This document shows positions 45,038 to 53,607 of a stretch of DNA of 64,000 nt, piece by piece (within the stretch, counting starts at the first letter, position 1; the number at the start of each line of letters is the position of its first letter). Both the position numbers and the translations under genes were made by a program. The stretch lies in contig JAZQYO010000006.1 in NCBI GenBank assembly GCA_045633565.1, positions 1-64,000 on the forward strand, in the 5' to 3' direction. Origin of the DNA: RGIG7450 sp045633565 (GTDB taxonomy: Bacteria; Bacillota; Clostridia; RUG12999). The notes under the pieces are model-generated. The model had not been told where the DNA came from and searched no databases. It saw only the letters and a program-made list of their open reading frames with translations.

Positions 45038-45448
45038 CTAATTATATTTAAGTGTAAATTTGTTTTCTGTAACATCGCCCGCAAAATCAAGGTTGTATAT
45101 CATTTTGACAATGCCGGAGTTTTCATCAGCATTTATATCTAAATGGGTTACATTTATTTTTACAGGCAGACTGCCGTAGGGAGTGTTATACATACCCTCA
45201 AAAGGCAGCGTTTTACAAAATACCAGGCGGGAAACAATATTGCCCGTTCTGATAAGCTCAACACGGTCATTTTTAATTTTGACTTTGGTGAGTGTTTTGC
45301 CGAATTCATCCGGATTTTCGTAGTATGATATGTATAAAAGGCCGTCACCTGAAAAGAGTGTGCCTTTTGTTTGGGTATTAATGTGACGGGGCTCATCGTC
45401 CTTCGGAACACTTTCCATTTCAATGGAAACCAATACTTCTTTTTTCAT
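45038..45448 (-). CDS. DUF1934 beta-barrel protein (YwiB-like)
   Basis: The 136-residue protein matches DUF1934/YwiB, a small calycin-like beta-barrel family of unknown function usually next to argS in Bacillota, as here. The sequence has alternating strands such as LLYISYYENPDEFGKTLTKV and GSLPVKINVTHLDI. ATG 45448 has GAGGAT upstream; an upstream in-frame ATG lacks an RBS and would overlap murI. It lies ten bases downstream of murI and 22 bases upstream of argS. Confidence 0.85.
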   Translation of the reverse strand: MKKEVLVSIEMESVPKDDEPRHINTQTKGTLFSGDGLLYISYYENPDEFGKTLTKVKIKNDRVELIRTGNIVSRLVFCKTLPFEGMYNTPYGSLPVKINVTHLDINADENSGIVKMIYNLDFAGDVTENKFTLKYN

Positions 45449-45458
45449 AATATCCTCA

Positions 45459-46271
45459 CTACCCCAGGTACTTTTCAATATCCACGGTATGAACCCGACC
45501 TTTTATTTCTCTGTCCAAAAACATACTGCCAACCGATTCAAAGCTTTCCACTCTGTCGCTGACATAAAATCTGCATTCACCGGTTTTACGGTCCGACTGC
45601 ATATTGCCTGAAATAAGATAATCACGCAGGAAATGAGCTGTTTCAGCTCCCGGGTCAATAAGGTTTACGCCATCACCCATTATATCACCGATGAGGGGTT
45701 TAATCAATGGATAATGAGTGCAACCCAGGATAAGAGTGTCAGCAGAGGAAGATTTTATATCTGCCAGATATTCCTCGGCAATAAGTTTTGTTGCCGGATG
45801 ATTTAAAAAACCGTTTTCAACCAGCGGAACAAACAGGGGACATGCGGTCTGAATAACTTCAGACTGAGGCGAAAGCTCTTTTATATGCCGTGCATATTTG
45901 CCGGAAGCAATTGTTCCGCTTGTGCCAATTATTCCGATTTTACCACTCGAGGTTGCACTGCAGGCTGCTTTGGCAGCGGGCTCTACAACACCGATTATGG
46001 GCAGGTCAAATTTTGATTTAAGATGCTCCATTGAAATAGAGCTGACAGTTCCGCAGGCAATAACAACTGCTTTTATGTCAAAGGTTTTTAAAAAGTTCAC
46101 ATCACTTACTGCGTATTTGGTTATGGTCTCGGGCGAACGTGTGCCGTAAGGTACTCTGCCGGTATCGCCAAAATAAACCATATCTTCGCCCGGCAGCAGA
46201 CTCATAATTTCTTTTACACAGGTAAGGCCGCCAAGACCCGAGTCAAAAACACCTATTGCTCTGTTATCCAA
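45459..46271 (-). CDS. murI: Glutamate racemase
   Basis: MurI converts L-glutamate to D-glutamate for peptidoglycan. The 270-residue protein begins with IGVFDSGLGGLTCV and has the two catalytic cysteines in VIACGTVSS (near residue 71) and ILGCTHYPLIKPL (near 182). The TTG at 46271 is chosen because AGGAG is eight bases upstream; the in-frame GTG at 46280 abuts it. It is transcribed after rodA, consistent with a wall-synthesis gene run. Confidence 0.95.
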   Translation of the reverse strand: MDNRAIGVFDSGLGGLTCVKEIMSLLPGEDMVYFGDTGRVPYGTRSPETITKYAVSDVNFLKTFDIKAVVIACGTVSSISMEHLKSKFDLPIIGVVEPAAKAACSATSSGKIGIIGTSGTIASGKYARHIKELSPQSEVIQTACPLFVPLVENGFLNHPATKLIAEEYLADIKSSSADTLILGCTHYPLIKPLIGDIMGDGVNLIDPGAETAHFLRDYLISGNMQSDRKTGECRFYVSDRVESFESVGSMFLDREIKGRVHTVDIEKYLG

Positions 46272-46303
46272 AAACAACACTCCTTGAGCCGATTGCCATC
46301 GGC

Positions 46304-47410
46304 TTAAAAATTAATCATTTTCTGCCTTGCACTTACGCTTAAGACAAATCCAAGTGCAGCCATACTTGTCACCATGGAAGAACCGCCATAGCTTAAAAAT
46401 GGCAGAGGTATGCCGGTTACCGGCATTACACCTATACACATACCAATATTTTCAAACATCTGGAAAAGCAGCATAGCACCTATACCGATACATATATATT
46501 TTCCAAAATCAGTACGGGCGTTCATGCCGGTCACAAAACATTTTATTATTATGATAAGCAGCACCAGAATTACCGCAAAACATCCTATAAAGCCAAGCTC
46601 CTCGCCAATAACACCAAAAATAAAATCGGTGTGTTTTGCAGGCAGAAGTCCAAGCTGAGTCTGTGTGCCCGAAAAAAGTCCATTCCCGGCAAACTCGCCC
46701 GACCCGATTGCAATTTTGGACTGCATAACCTGATAGCCTGCACCCGCAGGGTCACTTTCGGGACTAAGGAAAGATAAAATTCGGTCCTGCTGATATGGTT
46801 TTAAAATGAAAAACCAGGCAACAGGAGCGAAAACTGCAAATCCCCCTGCGAAAGAAAGCAGGATGCGGTATTTAATTCCTGCTGCGAAAATCATGCATAT
46901 AAACATGAATATATATACCATTGCCGTACCGTAATCGGGTTGAAGAAGAACAAGGCCGATAAGTAGACCTGCGTGAACCAAAAGCCCTAAAAAGGGAAAA
47001 GGACGGCTTATTGAGTCGCCGGACGATTCAAGATGACGGGCGAATGTGATGGCAAAGCCGATTTTAACAAATTCGGATGGCTGAATACCTATACCGGCAA
47101 ATCTTATCCAGCCTTTTGTACCCGCTTCTTCAGTACCGAACATTAAAACGAAAATTAAAAGGCATATACAAAGAAAATACCACAAAACAGGTTTTTCCTT
47201 GAAACGTTCGAAGTCAAACGAAAGCAGTGTCAGCATCAGAAATAGTCCGATTACAAATGCGCCTGACTGAACAATAATAAATTTAAGCCCGCCATCGTAG
47301 GATTTTGTGGCACTTGCTATCATAACAATGCCGAATATTGCGAGAAGCACCGGAAGAATAAGCAGCATCCGGTCGGCTGAAGATATAAGTTTTTTCAGGT
47401 TTTGATACAT
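46304..47410 (-). CDS. rodA: FtsW/RodA/SpoVE-family peptidoglycan polymerase
   Basis: The 368-residue membrane protein has about ten helices and the SEDS signature: IGIQPSEFVKIGFAI near residue 125, LLQPDYGTAMVY near 175, and TGIPLPFLSYGGSSM near 335. SEDS proteins polymerise glycan strands. Its sequence and lone placement suggest RodA (elongation), though SpoVE or FtsW cannot be excluded. AGGAGG precedes the ATG. It is the first gene after the minus-strand promoter at 47489-47517. Confidence 0.9.
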   Translation of the reverse strand: MYQNLKKLISSADRMLLILPVLLAIFGIVMIASATKSYDGGLKFIIVQSGAFVIGLFLMLTLLSFDFERFKEKPVLWYFLCICLLIFVLMFGTEEAGTKGWIRFAGIGIQPSEFVKIGFAITFARHLESSGDSISRPFPFLGLLVHAGLLIGLVLLQPDYGTAMVYIFMFICMIFAAGIKYRILLSFAGGFAVFAPVAWFFILKPYQQDRILSFLSPESDPAGAGYQVMQSKIAIGSGEFAGNGLFSGTQTQLGLLPAKHTDFIFGVIGEELGFIGCFAVILVLLIIIIKCFVTGMNARTDFGKYICIGIGAMLLFQMFENIGMCIGVMPVTGIPLPFLSYGGSSMVTSMAALGFVLSVSARQKMINF

Positions 47411-47488
47411 GCATTTTCCTCCTTAAATAGTATTGCTGAGACGGTGTAAATAATTCCTTGCGGACATAATTTTCCATAATAATATATA

Positions 47489-47517
47489 AGTATAACATAA
47501 AGTTTAAAAAAAGTCAA
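47489..47517 (-). promoter_or_regulatory. Promoter of rodA-murI operon
   Basis: On the minus strand TTGACT (47512-47517) and TATACT (47489-47494) have a 17-base spacer, about 80 bases upstream of rodA. Confidence 0.7.
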
Positions 47518-47535
47518 AAAAATATTGATTTTCTA

Positions 47536-47609
47536 TTGACAAAATTTAAAAAAAGAGGTATGATATAAATGAACATTTTTTTGTTAGTTTTTAACATTTT
47601 GTGTTAAAA
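47536..47609 (+). promoter_or_regulatory. Promoter and putative operator of the DeoR operon
   Basis: TTGACA (47536-47541) and TATGAT (47559-47564) are separated by 17 bases. About 25 bases downstream lies a perfect 8-bp inverted repeat, TTTTAACA (47589-47596) with TGTTAAAA (47602-47609), spaced by five bases. Its position in the leader fits an autoregulatory DeoR-family operator, but this is inference. Confidence 0.65.
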
Positions 47610-47632
47610 ATAAGGCAGGAGGTGGCGGATGG

Positions 47633-48394
47633 GTGAAAAAAAGAATAGATGTGGTAAATGCATATATTCAGGCGAGAGATGAAGTAAAGCTTTCTGAGCT
47701 TGAAAACCTTATGCCCGATGTATCTGCCATGACGTTACGCAGAGATTTGGACCAGCTTGAAAAAATGGGCGAAATTATTCGCATAAGAGGCGGCGCCCGG
47801 TCTATAAAATCCCTTTCCAAGAGGATGATCAGGGAGGATATATATTCCAGGCGTATGCAGGAAAACCCCGAGGGCAAAAAGGTTATCGGCAGCAAAGCGT
47901 CACTTCTTATTAAGGAAAATGAGAGTGTTTATATAGATTCGGGAACAACGGCTATGTTTATGGCTGAAAAAATGCCCGATGTAAATCTTGCGGTGCTTAC
48001 CGGTGCCCCAAATGTGGCAATTGAGCTTACAAGATGTAAAAAAGTAGAGGTTGTAATGATTGGAGGCAGATTGTCCAGGGAAAACTTCTCGGTCTCCGGC
48101 ATTACAAGCATAGATTTTATAAAAAACACAAACATTGATACGGCGTTTATTTCAACCAGCGGGTTTTCGCTCCAGGGCGGATTTACCAGCGGTAGTTTAA
48201 ACGAGAGTGAGATAAAAAAGGCGGTTATCAGCAAAGCGAAAAAAGTTGTGCTTATGATGGATAGCAAAAAAATTGGTGTAAGTCATATGTTTACATTTGC
48301 AGGACTTGATGATATAGATGTTATAGTAACAGATGAACCTTTGCCCCCGCACATATTAAGCGAAGTTAAAAAAAGAGAAATAAAAATTATATAA
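47633..48394 (+). CDS. DeoR-family transcriptional regulator
   Basis: The 253-residue protein has an N-terminal DeoR helix-turn-helix (VSAMTLRRDLDQLEKMG near residue 30) and a C-terminal DeoRC sugar-phosphate sensor domain (YIDSGTTAMFMAEKM near 103, IGGRLSRENFSV near 145, STSGFSLQGGFT near 180). Such repressors respond to phosphorylated sugars. The GTG start has GGAGGTGG seven bases upstream. It heads an operon of sorbose/sorbitol-phosphate and 2-oxoacid dehydrogenase genes, which it most likely controls. Confidence 0.9.
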   Translation: MKKRIDVVNAYIQARDEVKLSELENLMPDVSAMTLRRDLDQLEKMGEIIRIRGGARSIKSLSKRMIREDIYSRRMQENPEGKKVIGSKASLLIKENESVYIDSGTTAMFMAEKMPDVNLAVLTGAPNVAIELTRCKKVEVVMIGGRLSRENFSVSGITSIDFIKNTNIDTAFISTSGFSLQGGFTSGSLNESEIKKAVISKAKKVVLMMDSKKIGVSHMFTFAGLDDIDVIVTDEPLPPHILSEVKKREIKII

Positions 48395-48409
48395 AGAAAG
48401 GTAAGTATC

Positions 48410-49681
48410 ATGAAAACTACAGCAGTAAGAATTTACGGCGAAAAAGATTTAAGACTTGAAACTTTTGAGCTTCCTGCCATTAAGGATGATGAAATACTCG
48501 TTAAGATTATTTCGGACAGTATTTGTATGTCCTCCTACAAAGCAGCTATCCAGGGCGGAAATCATAAAAGAGTTCCAAATGATGTTGCAGAAAATCCGGT
48601 CATTATCGGTCACGAATTCTGCGGCGAAATTGTTGAAGTAGGTTCAAAATGGAAAGATGAATGGAAAGCAGGGGACAAATTCTCCATTCAGCCCGCCATT
48701 AACTATAAAGGCAGCTTAGACGCTCCGGGATATTCATTTAAATATATCGGCGGAGATGCTACATACGCAATTGTACCTTCAATGTTCATGGAAGAAAAAT
48801 GTCTGCTCCATTATAATAATGATTCTTTCTTCTACGGTTCACTTTCCGAGCCTATGAGCTGTATCGTCGGCGGTTATCATGCCAACTATCACACAACTGC
48901 AGGAAAATATGTTCACGACATGGGCATTAAAGAGGGCGGTAAAGCTGCAATCCTTGCAGGCGTTGGTCCGATGGGTCTGGGCGCGATTGACTATGCAATC
49001 CATTGCGACAGAAAACCGTCACTTCTTGTTGTAACAGATATTGACGATGCAAGACTTGAAAGAGCAGCATCCCTTCTTACAGTTGAAGATGCGAAGAAAA
49101 ACGGTGTTGAACTTATATATGTAAACACAGCAAAAGTAGACGACCCGGTAGCTTATCTTAAAGAAATCTCCGGCGGAACAGGCTATGATGATGTATTTGT
49201 ATATGCTCCCGTTAAACCGGTTGTTGAACAGGGCGATGCGATTTTAGGCAACGATGGCTGCCTCAACTTCTTTGCAGGTCCTACAAACACACAGTTTAAA
49301 GCGGAATTCAATTTCTATAATGTTCACTATTCTTCAACCCATATTGTTGGAACAAGCGGTGGTAACACAGATGATATGAACGAATCTATCGCTATGATGG
49401 AAAAAGGACTTATCAATCCTTCCGCTATGATTACTCATGTTGGAGGTTTAAATAGTGTTATTGAAACAACCCTCAACCTTCCAAACATTCCGGGCGGTAA
49501 AAAGCTTGTTTACACTCACAAGGATATGCCCATGGTAGCACTGGCTGATTTTGCAGAGCTTGGTAAAACAGACAAGTTCTATGCTGACCTTGCTGAAATT
49601 ATTGAAAAAGCAAATGGTCTGTGGTGCCCGGAAGCGGAAAAATACGTTCTTGCAAATGCAAAAGATATTGAGGTGCAATAA
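48410..49681 (+). CDS. Zinc-type dehydrogenase, L-sorbose-1-phosphate reductase-like
   Basis: The 423-residue medium-chain dehydrogenase resembles SorE, which interconverts L-sorbose 1-phosphate and D-glucitol 6-phosphate with NAD(P). It has the Zn-site segments SDSICMSSYKAAIQ (Cys) and IIGHEFCGEIVEVGS (His-Glu), and the cofactor loop AILAGVGPMGLGAIDYA near residue 184. It is the first structural gene after the DeoR regulator and ends one base before the next dehydrogenase. The substrate assignment rests on family resemblance and on the neighbouring sorbitol-6-phosphate dehydrogenase. Confidence 0.82.
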   Translation: MKTTAVRIYGEKDLRLETFELPAIKDDEILVKIISDSICMSSYKAAIQGGNHKRVPNDVAENPVIIGHEFCGEIVEVGSKWKDEWKAGDKFSIQPAINYKGSLDAPGYSFKYIGGDATYAIVPSMFMEEKCLLHYNNDSFFYGSLSEPMSCIVGGYHANYHTTAGKYVHDMGIKEGGKAAILAGVGPMGLGAIDYAIHCDRKPSLLVVTDIDDARLERAASLLTVEDAKKNGVELIYVNTAKVDDPVAYLKEISGGTGYDDVFVYAPVKPVVEQGDAILGNDGCLNFFAGPTNTQFKAEFNFYNVHYSSTHIVGTSGGNTDDMNESIAMMEKGLINPSAMITHVGGLNSVIETTLNLPNIPGGKKLVYTHKDMPMVALADFAELGKTDKFYADLAEIIEKANGLWCPEAEKYVLANAKDIEVQ

Positions 49682-50842
49682 ATGAAATTTTACGAAGGTT
49701 TTGATAAAGAAAGAGCGGCACAGCTTGCTCCTGCAATCAGAATGTTGCTTGGCGAAAACGGATTTAGTGTAAAAACCGTTGCGACCGAAAAAAACTATGA
49801 CTTTTCCGGTAAAAAAGCTGTAGTTGTAAAATATATTGAAAATCTTGACGAGCAGTATGCTGCTATTGAAAAAGCAATCGCGGATGCAAAAGAGGCTCCT
49901 GAATATGTGGCGGTTGAAGGCTTTGCGGTATTTGCGGCAGGTGCTACAAAAGCAGTGGCAGATGCAGCGGCTGATAAACTTCTCGGTGGCAAGGGTGAGT
50001 TTGCTCCCTGCAACTATTACAGAAGAATTGCCGACAAGATTATTATTGTAACAGGCAGTGCGCAAGGCTTCGGTCAGGGGATTGCAGAAGCACTTTTGGA
50101 AAATGGTGCGGCAGTTGTAATTGCTGACTTAAATTATGAACTTGCAGAAACAAACTGCAAAAAACTTGCAGAGAAATATGGCTCAAATGTAATGCCTGCC
50201 AAGGTTGATGTTACAAGTGAAGAATCAACAAAAGAACTTATCATTGATACAGTTTTGGAGTTTGGTGGTCTTGATGCATATGTAAACAACGCAGGTATTG
50301 CAAAAGCAGGTAACCTTGAGGAAATGACACTTCAGACCTTAGAGTTTACAAACAAGGTTAACTACAATGCATATTTCCTTGGCGCAAAATACGCAAGCCG
50401 TACAATGAAAATTCAGCATAAGTTCAACAAAAATTACTATGCTGATATTATTCAGGTTAACTCAAAATCCGGCCTTGAAGGCTCAAACAAAAACTTTGCT
50501 TACGCAGGCAGCAAATTCGGTGGCATAGGTCTTACACAGAGCTTTGCTCTCGAGCTTGTTGAATATAACATTAAAGTAAATGCAGTATGCCCGGGTAACT
50601 TCTTTGAAGGGCCACTCTGGTCTGACCCTGAAAAAGGTCTGTTCCTGCAGTACCTTAAAGCAGGTAAAATCCCCGGTGCAAAAACAGTTGAGGATGTTAA
50701 AAAGGCTTATGAAGCAAAAGTTCCCATGAACAGAGGCTGCTGGCCGAGTGATGTTGCGAAAGCTATTATGTACTGCATGGAGCAAAACTATGAAACCGGG
50801 CAGGCAATCCCCGTTACCGGCGGACAGGTTATGCTCAAATAA
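49682..50842 (+). CDS. SDR dehydrogenase, sorbitol-6-phosphate 2-dehydrogenase-like, with N-terminal extension
   Basis: This 386-residue protein has a short-chain dehydrogenase domain from about residue 118, with TGSAQGFGQGIAEALLENG, NNAG and the catalytic YAGSK (Tyr-x3-Lys) near 280. It resembles sorbitol-6-phosphate 2-dehydrogenase (SrlD). About 115 extra residues precede the domain; this part has no motif I recognise and is much longer than usual for SDR enzymes. The ATG immediately follows the previous stop. With SorE it would convert L-sorbose 1-phosphate to fructose 6-phosphate. Confidence 0.82.
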   Translation: MKFYEGFDKERAAQLAPAIRMLLGENGFSVKTVATEKNYDFSGKKAVVVKYIENLDEQYAAIEKAIADAKEAPEYVAVEGFAVFAAGATKAVADAAADKLLGGKGEFAPCNYYRRIADKIIIVTGSAQGFGQGIAEALLENGAAVVIADLNYELAETNCKKLAEKYGSNVMPAKVDVTSEESTKELIIDTVLEFGGLDAYVNNAGIAKAGNLEEMTLQTLEFTNKVNYNAYFLGAKYASRTMKIQHKFNKNYYADIIQVNSKSGLEGSNKNFAYAGSKFGGIGLTQSFALELVEYNIKVNAVCPGNFFEGPLWSDPEKGLFLQYLKAGKIPGAKTVEDVKKAYEAKVPMNRGCWPSDVAKAIMYCMEQNYETGQAIPVTGGQVMLK

Positions 50843-50877
50843 AATTTGTTAAATATTGATTTAAGGAGGATATATTC

Positions 50878-52200
50878 ATGGCAACAGCAATTCTTATGCC
50901 TAAGCAGGGTCAGTCAGTTGAAAGCTGTATCATTGCAAAATGGCATAAAAACGAAGGCGACAGTGTAGCGGTTGGCGATGTTTTATTTACATACGAAACA
51001 GACAAAGCTACATTTGACGAAGAAGCAAAAGAAGCAGGCACAATGCTTGGCATCTTTTTTGAAGAAGGGGACGACATTCCCTGTCTTACACCGGTTTGTG
51101 CAATAGGTAACCCCGGCGAAGATATTTCCGGACTTAAACCGGCGTCCGAGGAGGATGCGGCTCCTGCGGTAGAAGCAGCACCGGCAGCGGTTGAAGCTCC
51201 TGTAGCTGTAGCGGCACCGGTTGAAGTTAAAAAAGAAGCGGCAGAGGGCGTGTTTATTTCTCCCAGAGCAAAAGCTCTTGCAGACAAACATAATGTAGAT
51301 TATCGTTATGCAACTGCAACAGGTCCTAACGGCAGAGTTATCGAAAGAGATGTTCAGGCTATGATTGATGCCGGTCTTATGACAACTCCTGCAGCAGCGG
51401 GTGCATTTGGTACAGATGTAGTGGGCACAGGCATCGGCGGCAGAATTTCCGTTAACGACATTGGTGCAGCTCCTGCAGCAGCTGCAGTGACAGCAGCTCC
51501 CGTGGCTGATTTCGAAGAAGTTAAAACACCTAACATCCGTAAGGTTATTGCTAAAACAATGCACGCATCCCTTTCCGAAATGGCTCAGCTTACACTCAAC
51601 GCTTCCTTTGATGCTACAGAAATTATGGCTTACAGAAGCAAAGTTAAAGCTAATATGGAAAAACTCGGTCTTGCTAACATCACACTCAATGACCTTGTTA
51701 TGTACGCAGTAGCAAAAACTCTTCCAAATCACAAGGATTGTAACGCTCACTACCTTGGTGACACAATCAAATTCTTCAACAATGTACATCTCGGTATGGC
51801 TGTTGATACTCCAAGAGGACTACTTGTTCCCACAATCTTTAATGCAAACAACAAATCTTTAAACGAGATTGCGGCAGAAGCTAAAGACCTTGCAGGTAAA
51901 TGCAAAGACGGTACAGCTACTCCCGATATGCTCACAGGCGGTAGCTTCACAGTTACAAACCTGGGCAGCATGGGTATCGAAAGCTTCACACCCGTTATCA
52001 ATCCTCCCCAGACATGCATCTTAGGTGTATGTACAATTGAAACAAAGGTTAAAAATGTTGGTGGCGAATATAAATATTATCCTGCTATGGGACTTTCCCT
52101 CACATTTGACCACAGAGCACTCGACGGTTCTCCGGCAGCAAGATTCTTAAAAGAACTTTGCACCAACCTGGAAAACTTCTCAGTGCTTCTTGCGAAATAA
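50878..52200 (+). CDS. 2-oxoacid dehydrogenase E2 (dihydrolipoamide acyltransferase)
   Basis: The 440-residue E2 core transfers acyl groups to CoA. Residues 1-78 form a lipoyl domain with the lipoylated Lys in YETDKATF near residue 43. An Ala/Pro/Glu-rich linker follows (about 85-125), then a peripheral subunit-binding domain (FISPRAKALADKHN), then the catalytic domain with NIRKVIAKTMHASLSEMAQL and the DHRALDG active site near residue 410. RBS AAGGAGG precedes the ATG. The acyl substrate cannot be read from the sequence. Confidence 0.92.
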   Translation: MATAILMPKQGQSVESCIIAKWHKNEGDSVAVGDVLFTYETDKATFDEEAKEAGTMLGIFFEEGDDIPCLTPVCAIGNPGEDISGLKPASEEDAAPAVEAAPAAVEAPVAVAAPVEVKKEAAEGVFISPRAKALADKHNVDYRYATATGPNGRVIERDVQAMIDAGLMTTPAAAGAFGTDVVGTGIGGRISVNDIGAAPAAAAVTAAPVADFEEVKTPNIRKVIAKTMHASLSEMAQLTLNASFDATEIMAYRSKVKANMEKLGLANITLNDLVMYAVAKTLPNHKDCNAHYLGDTIKFFNNVHLGMAVDTPRGLLVPTIFNANNKSLNEIAAEAKDLAGKCKDGTATPDMLTGGSFTVTNLGSMGIESFTPVINPPQTCILGVCTIETKVKNVGGEYKYYPAMGLSLTFDHRALDGSPAARFLKELCTNLENFSVLLAK

Positions 52201-52214
52201 TAGGAGGACGAAAA

Positions 52215-53579
52215 ATGCTTTACGATTTAATAGTTCTGGGCGGTGGCCCGGGCGGATACCTTGCTGCTGAAAGAGCAGGTCACGCAGGTCTTAAAACTCT
52301 GCTTATTGAAAAAAGAGCAGTTGGCGGCGTTTGCCTCAACGAAGGCTGCGTTCCTTCAAAAGCACTTTTATACAGCGCAAAGGTTTACGACTATGCAAAA
52401 CACGGTGACCACTATGGTGTTACCTGTGAAAATGTAAAATTTGACCACGCATTTGCCATGAAGAGAAAGGACAAGGTTGTTTCCACTTTAGTTGGCGGAA
52501 TCAAAATGGGTCTTAAAGCCAATAAAGTAACACTCGTTGAGGGTGAAGGCACAATTATGGGCAGAGATGCCGAAGGTTTCATCCTTAAAGTTGGCAATGA
52601 TGAATATAAAGGGGCAAAACTTCTTATCGCAACAGGCTCAATGCCGGTTGTTCCTCCCATTCCGGGCGTTAAAGAAGGTCTTGAAAGCGGTATGATTATG
52701 ACAAACCGCGAAATCCTTTCAATTCCCGCTATTCCCGAAAACCTCGTTATCATTGGTGGCGGCGTTATCGGTCTTGAAATGGCTTCTTACTTCAACTCTG
52801 TCGGCAGCAAAGTAACAGTTGTTGAAATGATGGACAAAATTGCAGGCCCTACAGATGCTGAAATTTCAAACATCCTGCTTAAGAGCTATCAGGAAAAAGG
52901 TGTTGATTTCAGACTTGGATGCAAGGTTGTTGAAGTTGCAAGCGACAGCGTTAAGTATGAAAAAGATGGCAAAATTGAAGCAGTTAAAGCTGACAAAGTT
53001 CTGCTTTCAATCGGCAGACGCCCCGTTACACAGGGAATCGGTCTTGAGAATATCGGCGTAGCAACAGAAAGAGGCGCTATCGTTACTGACCGCTACAGCA
53101 AAACTAATGTTGCAGGCGTTTACGCTGCAGGTGACGTTAACGGCAGAATGATGCTCGCTCACGTTGCTTACCGTGAAGCTGAAGTTGCTATCAACAACAT
53201 CCTCGGCAAAAAAGATATCATGAGATATGATGCTGTTCCTTCTGTAATCTACACCAACCCTGAAGTTGGCACAGTAGGTGAAACTGAAGAAAGTGCAAAA
53301 GCCAAAGGTATCGATGTTGAAGTTGCAAACATCACAATGAACTACTCGGGCAGATATGTTGCTGAAAATGAAGGCGGCAAAGGCATCTGCAAGGTTATTG
53401 TTGATAAAAAATATAAACGCCTTATCGGTGCACACATGATTGGTAACTATGCATCCGAAATCATTTACGGCGCAGGTATCATGATTGAAACCGAAATGAG
53501 AGTTGACGACATTAAAGAAATTATATTCCCTCATCCGACAGTATGTGAAATACTTCGTGAGGCTATATTTCAACTTTAA
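52215..53579 (+). CDS. lpdA: Dihydrolipoamide dehydrogenase (E3)
   Basis: E3 reoxidises the lipoyl group using FAD and NAD. The 454 residues start with the FAD loop IVLGGGPGGYLAAERAGH, followed by the redox disulfide GGVCLNEGCVPSKALL (Cys pair near 40-45), the NAD loop VIIGGGVIGLEMASYF near 178 and a C-terminal HPTVCEIL with the active-site His. I start at ATG 52215 behind AGGAGG rather than at an in-frame site inside the E2 gene. It has no extra lipoyl domain. Confidence 0.94.
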   Translation: MLYDLIVLGGGPGGYLAAERAGHAGLKTLLIEKRAVGGVCLNEGCVPSKALLYSAKVYDYAKHGDHYGVTCENVKFDHAFAMKRKDKVVSTLVGGIKMGLKANKVTLVEGEGTIMGRDAEGFILKVGNDEYKGAKLLIATGSMPVVPPIPGVKEGLESGMIMTNREILSIPAIPENLVIIGGGVIGLEMASYFNSVGSKVTVVEMMDKIAGPTDAEISNILLKSYQEKGVDFRLGCKVVEVASDSVKYEKDGKIEAVKADKVLLSIGRRPVTQGIGLENIGVATERGAIVTDRYSKTNVAGVYAAGDVNGRMMLAHVAYREAEVAINNILGKKDIMRYDAVPSVIYTNPEVGTVGETEESAKAKGIDVEVANITMNYSGRYVAENEGGKGICKVIVDKKYKRLIGAHMIGNYASEIIYGAGIMIETEMRVDDIKEIIFPHPTVCEILREAIFQL

Positions 53580-53607
53580 AGAATATTAATAAAAGGAGAT
53601 AAAGATC

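Noticed and set aside
50983..51789. Minus-strand open frame of 268 codons, extremely Cys-rich, opposite the E2 gene
   Set aside because: The cysteines come from GCA/GCT alanine codons of the E2 linker read in reverse; there is no independent coding evidence.
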